Source: Cannabis sativa (Eukaryota; Streptophyta; Magnoliopsida; Rosales; Cannabaceae). From it: a stretch of DNA of 64,000 nt. Location of the stretch: NCBI RefSeq assembly GCF_029168945.1, contig NC_083608.1, positions 18,494,136 through 18,558,135 of the forward strand, in the 5' to 3' direction. The position numbers and the translations under genes were made by a program. The notes beneath the pieces are model-generated. The model was not told where the DNA came from, made no database searches, and saw only the letters and a list, made by a program, of their open reading frames with translations. Below are positions 11,579-23,787 of the stretch, piece after piece (within the stretch, counting starts at the first letter, position 1; each line of letters begins with the position of its first letter).

Positions 11579-13459
11579 TGTTGGAAGTTATTTTACCAGG
11601 AACTTAGATCTACTCACAAGTATGTTGATTTAACAACCTAAATATGAACTTCTAAAACGATATGAAATTAAACACATAAGAGTATCAGAAATCTTACAGT
11701 GATTGCAGCGGAATATATATGTCTCCTCCCACTCAGATCTCTAACCCTTGATTCCTTTCTGTAGCAGAGTATAATCAAGATCTGAGCCCGAAAGTCCTTC
11801 TTTGTTGTCTCTGAAATCTACACAGCCTTCCTCACTATGATTGAGGTATTACTTGATGTGTGTGGGCACTACTCTAGCACTCATACATTTCGAAACAGTG
11901 AAGGTATAGAGAGAGAGAGGGTGGCGGCTCAGAGAGAATTTTCTGAGAGAAAATTCTTTCAGAATAATGCTGTGAAAAGCTTGTACAGATGTGTTAAACT
12001 CTGAAGCCTTTGCCTTCTATTTATAGAAGACCACCAAGGGCTATGATTGACATTTTGAACTGAGAAAATCAAGGGGAAAAGGAAGGTAAAGGGGCCGGCC
12101 TAGGCAATGTGGAAACAAGGCTTGCCTCTTTTCCAACTTTCCTTTTCCTACACTTGATAGTTTCCCTTTTTGTGAAATGTTGTCAATTCCATTGTTCAAC
12201 CATATTAATGATAAATCTAATTACTTAATAATTAAAAATAATTATCAAATAATATATTATCATTTATTTTATTAATAATGAAACTAATTAAAGTTTCCTA
12301 ATTAATAAATATGCCCTTCAAAATCTCTATTCTTGTTTCGCCCTTAATGAGTGCTAAATTCTCAACCGACAAGTCTATCTTGAGAATTTTTAATTGATTA
12401 ATTAAAATCAATTAAATGAGTCCTACAAGTAATATCATCTCAACTAGTGAGGGGACCATGGGTCTATATATCCGAGCTTCCAATAAGCGCATCTTGAATT
12501 TACCACTTAAATTCAACCGACTTATTAATTCTTCGTTGAATCCACACATAGAACTCGTAATTGCACTCTCGCATATAGAATGCTCTATATGTTCCACCAT
12601 ATAGACACATTATTAGTTATCCATTGTTATAATCCTAATGTGATCAATGATCCTCTATATGGATGATCTACACTGTAAAGGGACTTAGATTACCGTAACA
12701 CCCTACAATGTATTTTATCCTTAAAACACTTAACCCTGTATAAATGATATTTCAGCTAAGTGAAATGAGTACTCAATCATTTATCTCGTTTGGTTAAGCT
12801 CGAAGGAAATCACCCTTTGCTTACTATTCGCCAGATAGAAGCTATAGATTCCATATTTATGTTAGCGCTCCCACTCAATCGCACTACCGTGTTCCCAAAA
12901 TGTATGTATTGCCCAGACTAAAGTTTTAGGCTTAACTAACAAATCAAAGAACACGAATAACACTCTTGAAATTAAGCCTAACCATATCAGGATTTAGATC
13001 ATGTGATCTAGGATCAACTTCTGATATTGAATTGAATAGATGTTTACGGTAAGTTTCAAAATCTAATTCAAAGTTCAATATCGGTCCATTCCAATGCATA
13101 CTCCATGCATCCAACCTGAGCTTTACTTTAACCTATGTTCTGGAAAGAACATAACATTTCTCCAAATGTAAGTAAACTCTGTTGTAGATTGTCATATCAG
13201 TGAAACCCAGTGTTCTGATAAATCTAGGAATACTTTATTCACATAGTCATGTTTATTTTCCATTGTGTTGACAACACAATAAACATGTTCAAGTATGTGA
13301 AAGGGGTTTGGATGAATTTATAAATCAAATAGACAAGCAATTGATTAAGTGAACCAAAACACACACAAGTGAATGAAAAATTACTTCTGTTACTTTATTG
13401 ATATAGAATAATCTAGATTACATTGAAACAGAGTTTTATTTAGGGCATAAAACCCAACA
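11579..13459 (-). repeat. LTR B: 1.88-kb LTR shared by two internal regions
   Basis: Its ends are tgttgg and cccaaca on plus. It is homologous to LTR A over its length but clearly more diverged from A than C is. A TATA-like motif lies near 12,018 (ttctatttatag on plus). It is unusual in having a primer-binding site on its low side (11,560-11,576, as a 5' LTR) and a polypurine tract with RNase H 3' coding on its high side (13,460-13,627, as a 3' LTR). One LTR shared by two internal regions is the signature of a tandem LTR-retrotransposon array. Confidence 0.92.
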
Positions 13460-13627
13460 AACTCCCACTTGCACTAATATAAAACAAATCAGTACATTTC
13501 AATTAATCCTAAATTCTGACGGTGCTTTTCGAATGAAGTTACTGCCAAGACTTTGGTGAATGGATCAGCCAAGTTATCCTGCGTATCCACTTTCTCCACC
13601 AGTACATCCCCTCTTGCCACATATTCT
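13460..13627 (-). pseudogene. 3' end of a second element-2 copy: RNase H tail and polypurine tract
   Basis: On minus it encodes the end of a copia RNase H domain: EYVARGDVLVEKV, then DTQDNLADPFTKVL, then a stop after IEMY. The polypurine tract GTGCAAGTGGGAGTT (13,460-13,474) abuts LTR B. The upper boundary is the 5-bp target attct (13,623-13,627) next to LTR C. This is the part of RNase H missing at 5,552, beginning in the same codons. It belongs to a second copy of the element-2 internal region, of which only this tail remains. Confidence 0.9.
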
Positions 13628-14093
13628 TGTTAGGAATTATTTTACCAGGATCTTAGATCTACTCACAAGTATGTTTATTAACATCCTAAATATGAACTTT
13701 CTAAAACGATAAATTAAACACATATAAAGTTAAGAAAACCTTACATTGATGCAGCGGCATAAATGTCTCCTTCCACTCAGATCTCTAACCCTTGATTCCT
13801 TTCTGTAGCAGAGCATAATCAAGATCTGAGCCCGAATGTCCTTCTTCTTCAAGCTTTGATCCTTCACAGTCTTCCAATCTATGATTGAGTTACTGCTTGC
13901 TGTGTGTGGGCACTTACTCTTTCACTAGGGTCACGAAAAAGATGAAGGGAAAAGAGAGAGAGGTATTTCGGCCAAGGTAGAGAGTGAGGAAGGCTCAGTT
14001 TTTCTGAAGAGAGAAATTTCTGTCAGAAAGCTAATGAAAGCATGTTATGAGAGAGAGCCATCACTTTCTATTTATAGGCAACTACTAGGTCTA
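13628..14093 (-). repeat. LTR C: truncated LTR, near-identical to LTR A
   Basis: It begins tgttagg on plus and matches the first 466 bp of LTR A with about four substitutions. It stops abruptly at 14,093 (A continues with g where this reads t). Its low flank is the target copy attct, so it is the 3' terminus of an inserted element in the same site as element 1. The rest of this LTR and its internal region are absent. Confidence 0.9.
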
Positions 14094-14493
14094 TTATGAG
14101 AGAGAGCCATCACTTTCTATTATGAAAAAATGCCATATTTATTATAATTAAGTTTACATGCCATATATATCAAAACTTTGATTTTTTTTTTTCCATATTT
14201 TTGTAAATAGCCCCTTTTTTATTTTGTTATGATATTGAATATGCCATATTTATATATTATGTAGATTTATCATCCAAGTAATAATTTATGAGAATTTTTT
14301 TTTGTTAGTGTTGTATAATTATTTTTATAATGTTTAGAATAAATCCTTAATTTCAGTTCTAATGATAAAATTCATTACATAGAATTTAGTGTGATTTGTG
14401 AAGTATATAATTGTTCCTTATAAGAATAAGAATAACAATACTTCAGTCACTATAATATGTTCTTTTTTACAATTCACTATAATATGTTAAAAT
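14094..14493. other. Breakpoint filler and AT-rich sequence
   Basis: Positions 14,094-14,120 repeat exactly the 27 bp at 14,045-14,071 of LTR C, as templated filler at a repaired break would. The remainder is AT-rich with poly-T. It has a phrase like 'ccatatttttgtaaatag' (about 14,190) that resembles a piece at 29,609-29,630, probably an old DNA-transposon fragment. No gene is seen. Confidence 0.6.
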
Positions 14494-14695
14494 TATTATG
14501 GAATATTATAATTTAGAAAAAAAAAAATAGAGAAGAGATGAGAATTTTTTTAGTATTTATTTCAATAGGTGATCTCTTATTTATAGACATATAAGAGTCA
14601 AATATTAAAAAACTAAGAAAAAGAGAATATTGATTACAATTAATGATAATAAATAAAAGATTTGGACATCTATATAATTATTAATATTTATAACA
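14494..14695 (-). repeat. 3' LTR of a minus-strand copy of copia family 2
   Basis: About 202 bp, the reverse complement of the LTRs at 53,843-54,075 and 59,285-59,517 with scattered differences and small deletions. It ends at ataaca (14,695). The polypurine tract equivalent follows on the high side (ctcctccttggatgtcc). The matching 5' LTR is missing, so no TSD can be checked. Confidence 0.85.
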
Positions 14696-14795
14696 CTCCT
14701 CCTTGGATGTCCATAATTACTGCCTCATTAAAAGTCTATCCGAGAAAACCCAGTGGGACAAAATTCGGTCAAGGAAAAAAGAGTGCGGTATGAAA

Positions 14796-17700
14796 TTACT
14801 CCCCCTCATTTTGGCATTCATGGAGATCCTTTAATCGACACATTCCAATCTTGTGAACCATCTTCTCAAAAGTTGATGTTGGTAATGACTTTGTGAATAA
14901 GTCTGCAAGATTATCACTTGATCGATTTTGTTGAACATCGATATCACCATTCTCTTGAAGATTGTGTGCAAAGAAGAATTTTGGTAAAACATGTTTAGTT
15001 CTATCTCCTTTAATGTACCCCCTATAAGTTGAGCAATGCAAGCAGCATTATCTTCATAGAGAATTGTTGGTACTTCTTTATTAGATGTTAATCTACATGT
15101 TGCTCGAATATGTTGTGTCATTGATCTTAACCAAATACATTCTCGACTTGCCTCGTGAATTGCAAGTATCTCAGCATGATTTGAGGAAGTAGCCACTAAA
15201 GTTTGCTTTGTTGACCGCCAGGTGTTAGGCTAAAATTAGTCTAAGTTTCGGGTCATATTTTCGGTTAGTTTTCACTCTTTGTTTCTAGTTTTAAGGCTAT
15301 ATTACGCTTGATTCTTTTGTTTCAGGTCCTTGGGTGTTTAAAGAAAGTATGTACAAGAATTGAGGAAAAGTGGTGAAAGAATCGAGAAGAAAAACCAAAG
15401 TTTGTGTCATTTTTGTTCCGGTCGTATTTGGGAACATGCCGATCGCGGCTTGGGAACATGCCGATCGCGGCGGGAACATGCCGATCGCGACGGGAGTGGC
15501 GAGAGAGGATCTCGAAGTTTCTAAGTTTAACCCGTCGCGACGGGGGGCACACCCGATCGCGACGGGGACCCCAGTGACGGGATTTTTGGGCAGTTTCGTA
15601 ATTTCACGAATTTTAAAGATGAGAATTTGTTTAAATAGTGAGGGTTCGTGAAAATTAGGGAGGATTCGAGTGGAACCACAGAAACAAAGGAGGAGGCTAG
15701 AAGAGCGGCTTGTGGCGACCCGGATCAATTGCTTCAACTAGTTCTTTCTCTTCTCTTTAATTTTTCTATGTTCTTTTCTATTTCAATGTTAATTATGGAT
15801 TTGATTATGGATGTTTTGAACTAAACTCCTATTTAGGGAGAATGATGAATGCTGTTTAAGTTTTTCCTAGTTAATGATTAATTGCCATTCCTCCATCTTG
15901 ATTGTGAATACTATTCATATTTGTGTTTAATTTCCATGTGCAAGATTGATCACATTTTACATGTTTTATGATCTCAATTCGAAATCTGAAAAGTGAGAAT
16001 TGAGAATGCTAAAATTGGATAGTCTAGGTTTTGATGTGAAACGAAAGTATTTACATAGCCTTTGTGACATTTAGATTATTGCTTAATGCTGATTTCATGT
16101 TAGTTTAATTAAGAGATTAATTAGAGAGCATGAGATTTAGAACTAGAAAGATGCGAAAAGAGCTAGGTTAATTCATAATCTGTCATTCACTTCAAGAGAA
16201 GGATAGCATTTAAACATTAACATTGGTAACTTAACAACAGGATTCGTCTCTCTATTTTCTTATCTTGATTAATCTTCCTTTTGTTGGTTTTAATTTTCTG
16301 CATTGTTTTATTTAATTCATAAAAAGTATTCTTTTACCAGATAGAATTAATAGTATAATTTAGTAGTAATTAGTCCAATTCCCTGTGGTTCGACCTCACC
16401 TGTGTGAGTTTACTACTTGATTGCGTATACTTGCGTAGTGATTATAATTTTAGCAACACCAGGATATAGCAGTGTCACTGCAAGTAAACAAATAACTAGT
16501 TTGAGATCTGGCTTTATGTGGATCAGATAAATATCCTGCATCTGTGTAGCCGATAAGTTGTGACCCACAATTATTAGAATAGAAAAATCCTTTATCAATA
16601 GTACCTTGGAGATAGCAAAATATGTTCTTAATCCCTTTCCAATGTCTATATGTTGGAGCAGAACTAAATCTTGCTAACAAATTGACAGAGAAAGCTATAC
16701 CATGTCTTGTATAGTTAGCAAGATACATCAATGCTTCTATTGCACTAAGATATGGTACTTTTGGACCAAGGAGTTCTTCATGTTCTTCTCTAGATCGAAA
16801 AATTATCTTTTCCCACATCAAGTGTTATAACTACCATTAGGCTATTCAATGTGTGTGATTTATCCATATAAAACTGTCCCAAAATCTTTTCAGTATAAGT
16901 TGACTGATGAATGAAAATTCTACATTTTAAATGCTCAATTTGTAAACCAATACAAAATTTATTTTTCTAAATCTTTCATTTCAAACTCTTTCTTTAGATA
17001 TTCCACAACTTTTAATTTTTTTTAAGAGTTCCAATAATATTCAAATCGTCAACATAAATAACAATGATAACAAACTCAGAACTTGAACTTTTTATAAAAA
17101 CACATGGGCAAATATGATCATTTTTATGTCCTTCCTTTAATAAATATTCACTAAGTTGATTGTACCACATGTGTCCTGATTGTTTTAATCCATACAGTGA
17201 TCTTTGTAATTTTAATTGAGCACATTTTTCGATTAATGCTTGAACTATATGCATCAGGCATCTTAAATTCTTCAGGAATTTTCATGTAAATATCACTATC
17301 TAGTGATCTATATAAATAAGCTGTGACTAAATCCATTAATCACATATCGAGTTTTTCACTCATAGCCAGGCTAACCAAATATCGTAATGTTATTGCATCC
17401 ACCACATGAGAATATGTCTCTTCATAATCAATACCTAGCCTTTGAGAAAAATCTTGTGCTACAAGTCTTACTTTATATCTCACAACTTTATTTTTCCTAT
17501 TTCTTTTACATATACATATCCATTTGTATCCAACGACTTTATAGGTCCAAATACTTTGCGTTTAGCAAGTGAATTTAATTTTACTTGAATTGCTTCTTTC
17601 TATTTTGCCCAATCTTTTCTATTTTGACATTCTTTGATAGATTTAGGTTCAAGATTCTCCTTTTTATTTATAATTTCTAGCGCTACATTATAAGCAAAGA

Positions 17701-18003
17701 TATTATCGATAATTACTTCGAGTCTGTCCCATTATTTTCTTGTATTGACATAATTTATTGAGATCTCATTATTTCTACTATTTTTAAGTACCTGAATCTC
17801 CTCAAGAGATTTGTTTATGTCAACATCTTCCTCGAAATTTTCAGCATCTTCATTAAGGTCATCTTGATCATTTGCTCCTTTTCTTTTCGAGAATTTTTAT
17901 CTTTGGAATCGACTAGTCTATCACGTTTCAAGCGTGCTTTAAAATCATTAGCTAATTGTCCTTTTGGTACTTCAATTCGAACTGGATCATTTTCAGCTAG
18001 AAT
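14796..18003 (-). pseudogene. Copia family 2 relic: linker, reverse transcriptase, RNase H (interrupted)
   Basis: A minus-strand coding relic homologous to 57,210-59,184. From high to low coordinates it holds the linker (about 17,580-18,003), then reverse transcriptase with LQRSLYGLKQSGHMWYNQL and the YVDDLNIIGT box (17,012-17,254). A GYTDAGYLSDPHKARSQT block (16,450-16,821) and the RNase H end with LYEDNAACIAQL and NLADLFTKSLPTS (14,796-15,196) follow. It is split by a solo LTR at 15,223-16,458 and carries several frameshifts. It is cut off at 18,003, so gag, protease and integrase are absent. It is useful as a comparator because it keeps the segment lost from the full-length copy near 57,850. 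Confidence 0.9.
15223..16458. repeat. Solo LTR, probably Ty3/gypsy (1.24 kb)
   Basis: It begins tgttagg and ends agcaaca (TG...CA) and is flanked by the 5-bp duplication ccagg (15,218-15,222 and 16,459-16,463). It lies inside RNase H codons of the family 2 relic. The 3' part has 'ccctgtggttcgacctcacc' (16,381-16,400), a phrase I associate with LTRs of plant gypsy elements of the Athila/Tat group; that assignment is from memory. Near 15,430-15,490 it has three tandem units built on gggaacatgccgatcgcgg, followed by degraded copies to about 15,568. No internal region is present, so this is a recombination remnant. Open frames within it are incidental. Confidence 0.82.
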
Positions 18004-19379
18004 AATCCATATATATATATCTAAACATATGTAAAAAAAATCTATAAATAATAATAAAAAAAATCAAGACATGGTGGAAAATCACAAAAGTCACTTTCTT
18101 TTCAAAAGAAAAAACAATGGTGAAATTCACAAAAGAGAAATAACAATGGTGGGCTCACATTTGTAGCAACTCACAAGTTGTTGGAAAGCCCCAAAGCCAC
18201 TCATCCATTTTGAATTTATCCAAATTGGATTTTGAAAATAGTATAGAAGAAGATCATAAATGGAATATACCAATCAAGGACGTACAGTATTTGCATTTGA
18301 CAAAAGTCACAAAACTCCTAGAAGCGTTTGGTGGACCAATAAAAGAAGTTGAACACTTAAATGTAATTGAATTGGAGTTTAGTTGTGGCAGCCATTGATT
18401 GCACATATAACAAAATGACAAATAGTTAAATAAGCATGTAAGTAAGTTATAGGGGTATTGTTGAGAATAATCTGAACAAGGAATATATGGATGAATAGAA
18501 ATAAAGTTATAATAAAATTTAATACACATAAAAAAAAAACAGTTTTTTTTTTTTTTTTTAGATATATATTTTTACAGAATTTTACATAGAAACTTCTATT
18601 GCAACTAGCACTGCAACTTAAATTACAACAAAAAATTGTATAGAAATTCCTATTGCAACTAGTGCTGCAACTACTTTAAAAACCCAAACCGTAAATTTGA
18701 AAAAAAAATTATAAAAATAATATATGGAGTAATTCCCCTAAAAAAAAATTGTATATTTTAAGTAATAACAATATATACATCAAAACATTATATTTGATAA
18801 TAATATAAAATATTTTACTCAATATATAGTATTTAAATTATGCATATATCAATGCTATTAGTAATTTTATTTTTTTGCTTATCTACTATTAATTATTTTT
18901 ACTCACTTCTTTTTAAACATTTTGGTTTTTTTTTTGTTCACTTGTTTGTCTGCTTCAAAACTTTTGGTTTAAGAGTGTGGTGTGGAAAAAAATAGACTTT
19001 TATTTAGCCAGCTAAGCTTAGTATTTTGTCCCCCTAAAGTTTTATTTATTTTCCAAATAAATTTAAATAATTAAAGTGGTTTCCACTTGTTCGGACCACA
19101 ATCCATAATCTCATTAGTGAAAAGAAAAGAATTATGAATTTAATTATATTGTATATACTATATTATTATATCCCTATACTCATTTTTCTTTCACGATATT
19201 TTCTAAATATAATAAAAGAATTTTATTATTCATCTCGAAAATTTTGACCACCCTAATTAAACCACCTAGATCAAGTAATCAAAATCCTCAAAATGAACGA
19301 CATAATTGATAATAATTACTATCGTCTTTTTTTTTTTTCTTCATCTTAAGTACTTTGAAAAAAACACGCTTAACTTAGT
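18004..19379. other. AT-rich intergenic sequence with a dispersed repeat
   Basis: No gene is supported. Positions about 18,560-18,740 match 51,910-52,081 (shared phrases 'attgcaactag', 'ctactttaaaaacccaaac' and a terminal 'gtaattcccc'), which marks a dispersed element, perhaps Mutator-like. The 62-codon frame at 18,210-18,398 has no recognisable features. Confidence 0.5.
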
Positions 19380-19868
19380 TGTTAGACTTTTATTTGGGCT
19401 TACATTAAATTTTATTAGTTTTATTAAAACTTGGATTGATTGGATAGTTCTTTGCTGTGTTAGCCCATGTTGTTGGTGATCAATTGTTAATGGGCTTAGC
19501 ATCTGTGTGTAAAGTCTAGGTGAAGCAGAAGTGTGGGCTTTTCTAGTTAACTGAAGCCTTTGATGAGCAGGCCCAGTCCAACTAGGGTTTTGTAGCTAAG
19601 TCCCCTCCCTAACTCTATAAATACATATTGTTTCATCACAATTGTATACCTTTTGATAATCAAATAAATAAACTGCTTCTGATTTAGAGATCTAGGGAGG
19701 AAGACTTAGTTGATAGTATTGCACTATCGAATTGGAGTAACTGCTGTGGATCAAACTGAGATAATTGCTATGGATCAATCAGGTACACATACTTAATTAT
19801 CATATACTACTATTGTGTTCTATGTTATATACAAATAGATCTTGGGTATATTATTAATTTATCTAACA
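19380..19868 (+). repeat. 5' LTR of copia element 3 (489 bp)
   Basis: Starts tgttagac and ends tctaaca. It differs from the 3' LTR (25,974-26,462) at about six positions, so the insertion is fairly recent. The TSD ttagt lies at 19,375-19,379 and 26,463-26,467. A TATA-like ctataaata sits at 19,615-19,623. The primer site tggtatcagatt follows at 19,871. Confidence 0.95.
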
Positions 19869-22300
19869 TGTGGTATCAGATTACCAATTGTATATGATTT
19901 AGAACCTATAATTTGTATAACCATTAATATGTATATGTTAATTTTCTTCAATTACATATTAATTTCGTTATTATTTTATGTTGAATTTTTTGTTTTTCAA
20001 TCTTAAAAGTTTAGGGGTTTTATTCCTCATTAAATTCTCTTTCTTTTGATATATTATTTGCATAAAATTATTGAGTGATTTAGGAGAATTTTAAGATTAA
20101 ACTTTTAGGGTTTATATATTTTCTTTATGAAATTAATTTTGTGTTTTTCAATTCTATTGATTATAATCTGAAATTAATTGTGCATATCTCATCAATCATT
20201 GATTTAGCATGTTTCTAAAAGTTTAATTTCCGAAGTGGATCAAATTTTTGGGTTACTTTGCTTCTTTAGTTTTTGGATTAGTTTTAATTTAGATCTACCT
20301 AAGTTTATGTGTTGTTGCATGAAATTAATACCATAAATCTATTAGAAATTGTAAACCAATCAAAATCCCTCTTTTTCCCGTCCGTTTCGTCACTTTTTGG
20401 GCCGGAATTTCGTCCCGACCCGCTCGGGTCTGAACCGGGTCGCACAAAACCCATTTTTTCAGCCATGGAGGTTGCTGGAGGTTGAAGACAACCCGCTGGG
20501 ACGAAGCCCACTCGCGGCTGCCGGAGAGTGAGAGAGAGTGAGGTAGTTTCGTGACTCCGTTTTCGACGATTTTTTTTTCCAGCATTATTAGAATTTGATT
20601 TCTGATTTTTTGGTGATTTTTAATTAATTTTTTGACGCCGTTTAATAATTATTATTATTTTAATGATAATTATGCAGTTAAAAAATTATTAAAAATAATT
20701 TTTGATGATTTTTCAAAATCAGTAAATCATAGAAAATTTTTTTGGTTTCTTCTCGTTCCATAAGATATAGTCACTCTCTTATTTGATTAAATCTTGACTA
20801 TGTAATCTCCACCAATATTCTTTCTTTCACATCTTTCCATTATTTGTTGTTCTAAAGTTATAAAACTTGATTGTTTGATACAAAAATAATGTGTTATGGT
20901 GGACACTTTATTTTTTTATTATCAATATAATAAAAGCAATTAATATATCTCTTTTGGAAATTTGGTTGAAAATTATTAATTTTCAATGATTGTTTTATCA
21001 CCAAATTTCACATGTTGAAGAAAATATTATATCTTTTGGTTGACTATATGTGTAATTACTTGCCCAAATGTAGTATTTACATATATTAGTTCACATTCCA
21101 TCAAGTGAGTTAATATTAAATGTATATATTTTAATTATTTGCCCAAAGATAATAATTTAAATATATAAATTTATTATTATTTTTTGCTTGAATTAATACA
21201 TATTTTTAAGAAATTTATTTGCCCAAAGGTAATAAAATTCTTAAATGATATGTATTTTTTCTTTGTTGTTAACTTCATGAAGGTAGATCATGTGTGTGTT
21301 ATATTCTCACCCCAAAGGGGAGTTTATAATGACCAGTTGACTCTACAATATTTTCTAATGCATTGCTCATATTGCTTATTCAAGTTTTAATTTTTTGGAT
21401 TTTTCGATCTCCTTTCTGCGAACAACAATAACGTTTTTATCTGAATTCTGAATGCTTCCAACTTTAAGACATGGAAACGAGATGTGAAAATTACTTTAGG
21501 CATAATAGATTTGGACTTATGCCTTCGAGAAGAAAAACCTGCTGATCTTACTGACTCCAGTACAACTGCCCAGAGAACTCATCATGCACAATGGGAAAAG
21601 TCAAGTCGTCTTAGTCTTCTTACTATGAAAAGATCCATTCTGAACATCTATTGAGTGGTTTGCCAGACACTACAAATGCCAAAGAGTTTTTCAATGTTGT
21701 AGAAAAACTATATGACACTGGTGAAAACGCTGAAGCTGGACATCTTATGGATGAAATGACAACCATTAAGTATGAGAATTAAAAGGAGTGCGAGATTTTA
21801 TTCTGCAATTTTTAATGTTCAGTCCAAGTTGAAAGATCATAATATTCCTCTTCCTGACTTTTACACGATTCTTCAAGTTCTTCATGAACTTCTTACTTCT
21901 TTTAGCTTTACCAAGACAACCTAAACACTTATAGTAAAATATGGAGTGTTAGTAACCTTATTTCTCAGTATATAGCTGAAACAAGCAAGCTAACAAAATG
22001 AAAAGAATGAGTCTTCTCACTTTGTTTCTCAACTCAAGCCCAACAAAGGATAAAGAAAATATGAAAAGAAACAACTACAACCAGGGGCTAAGGGATCTCA
22101 GAAGATAAGTGAGAGGGAGTCAAAGCTTAAATTGGCGCTTATGTTAGAGTTGATGTTATCTATATTGGCACACTTATTCTTGAATTACAGTTTAGTGTTC
22201 AGATTGTTTTAAACAGTACTTTCTTGATTCCTACTTTTAAAGTAATTCAGTTTCGCTTCCGCTTTTAGTTAAACAATGATTTTCTTTTCGTTTTGCCAAT
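19869..22300 (+). pseudogene. Copia element 3: leader and decayed gag
   Basis: A primer-binding site (tggtatcagatt, 19,871-19,882) follows the LTR. About 1.5 kb of AT-rich leader comes next, with a GC-rich patch at 20,380-20,540. From about 21,420 to 22,130 the plus strand reads like copia gag, with phrases such as NNVFI/FKTWKRDVKIT and later LKGVRDFILQF, but stops and frameshifts are frequent and no zinc knuckle is visible. Its length is typical but it is clearly non-functional. Confidence 0.75.
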
Positions 22301-22379
22301 TATAGTGTTGACATTATGCAAATTGTTTTTACTCTGATATTCTTTTCAAATTATCATTGACTTCCTTAGCTTCCTTTTT

Positions 22380-23787
22380 CAATGTTGTGAATATTGTGGG
22401 TAAGAAATCTTATATTAAGATAACATCCTCATTATTATGGCACGATATATCGGGTCATATTTCTAAACAAAAAATGATCGATTCCTTCTAGTTAAAATTC
22501 TTCCTCCTGTTGATGTTTTTGGTTGGAATACTTGTGCTGATTGTACTTGTGAAAAATTGACTAAAATAAGAAAGCAGACTGCTATCTATAGTCACTCTTT
22601 ATAAGAGATTATCCACAATGACATCAGTGGACCTTATTCCACCACGTTGTGTAGAAACAAGTATTTTATAACTTTTATCGATATTTTTTTTTCTTCTTTC
22701 TTCTTATGGTCTCACCTACCTGATCAAAGACAATCCAACGCTTTTGATAAAGTCAAAATCTTTCGAAATGTTCTTGAAAAATAATTGGGCAGAGTCATAA
22801 AATTTGTTCATTTTCATCGCGGAGGAGAATATTCTGGTTGTTATAAAGAATCTAAACAACACATGAGGCCTTTTGCTGAATATTTTCCAGAAAATTGTGT
22901 AGTTTCTCAATACAATATGTTAGGTTCACTGAGCGAAATGGCGTTGTTGAAATGAGAAATCGCACTCTCATGGATATGGTTAGAAGCATGATGAGTAGAT
23001 CAAATCTTCCAGAGTTTTTATGAGGTGAAGCACTCATGACTGCAACTTATATTTTAAATCGTGTTCCCAGTAAATCTGTTCCCAAAATCCTTTTGAGTTG
23101 TGGATTGAGAGGAAGCCTAGTCTTAATCATCTTTGTGTATGGGATTGTCCAGCTGAAGTAAAGATTTATGATCCTAATTTGAAAAAGTTAGATCCAAGAA
23201 CAAATCTTTGTTATTTCATTGGTTATCCAATGCACTCAAAAGGCTATCGCTTTTACTATCTTACTCGTGGTACGCGAATTGTTGAATCTCAGACTGCTAA
23301 GTTTCTGGAATTTGATGTTGCTGAAAATATTCCTTCAACATCTCTTGAAACGGGGGAGTCATCTAAAGGAATTTGTATTCCTGTGTCATTTTCAAGAGAT
23401 GATAATAGTAGTCTCCATCCTACTCCAGTTGGTAATGCTCCCATTGTTGATGAATATATTGCTCCCGATATCGAAGATGATGAAGGTCCTATTATTGATG
23501 AAGGGCCTATTAATGATGAAGCTCCTATTGTTAATGAGAATCCTGTTATTGAAGAAATTCCAGTTGTAAAAGATGTTATTCAAAACAATGATCAACAAAG
23601 AGAAGTTATTCCAGAAGTACCTCCTCTAAGAAGATCTCAGAGACAAAAGATGTCAATAACGTGTGATGATAATTTTATTTACCTTGGAGAAGGTGAATGT
23701 AATCTTGGTCATTTTGTGGAACCTCTTACTTATAGTGAAGCACCTAATTGTCCACATTCTTCAAAATGGATAGAAAGCTATGGATGA
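22380..23787 (+). pseudogene. Copia element 3: pre-integrase and integrase (broken)
   Basis: The region 22,430-23,090 carries degenerate pre-integrase and integrase core codons in several frames, for example LWHDISGH near 22,437. The open frame 23,098-23,787 is the integrase C-terminal part: WIERKPSLNHLCVWDCPAEV, then LCYFIGYPMHSKGYRFYY. It ends with an acidic run (about residues 115-165) in which short units of the DEGPI type repeat. The protease motif is not recognisable. The frame then shifts before the reverse transcriptase at about 23,780. Confidence 0.88.

Noticed and set aside
15297..15737. 146-codon frame inside the gypsy-type solo LTR
   Set aside because: It lies wholly within an LTR and is built partly from its tandem units.
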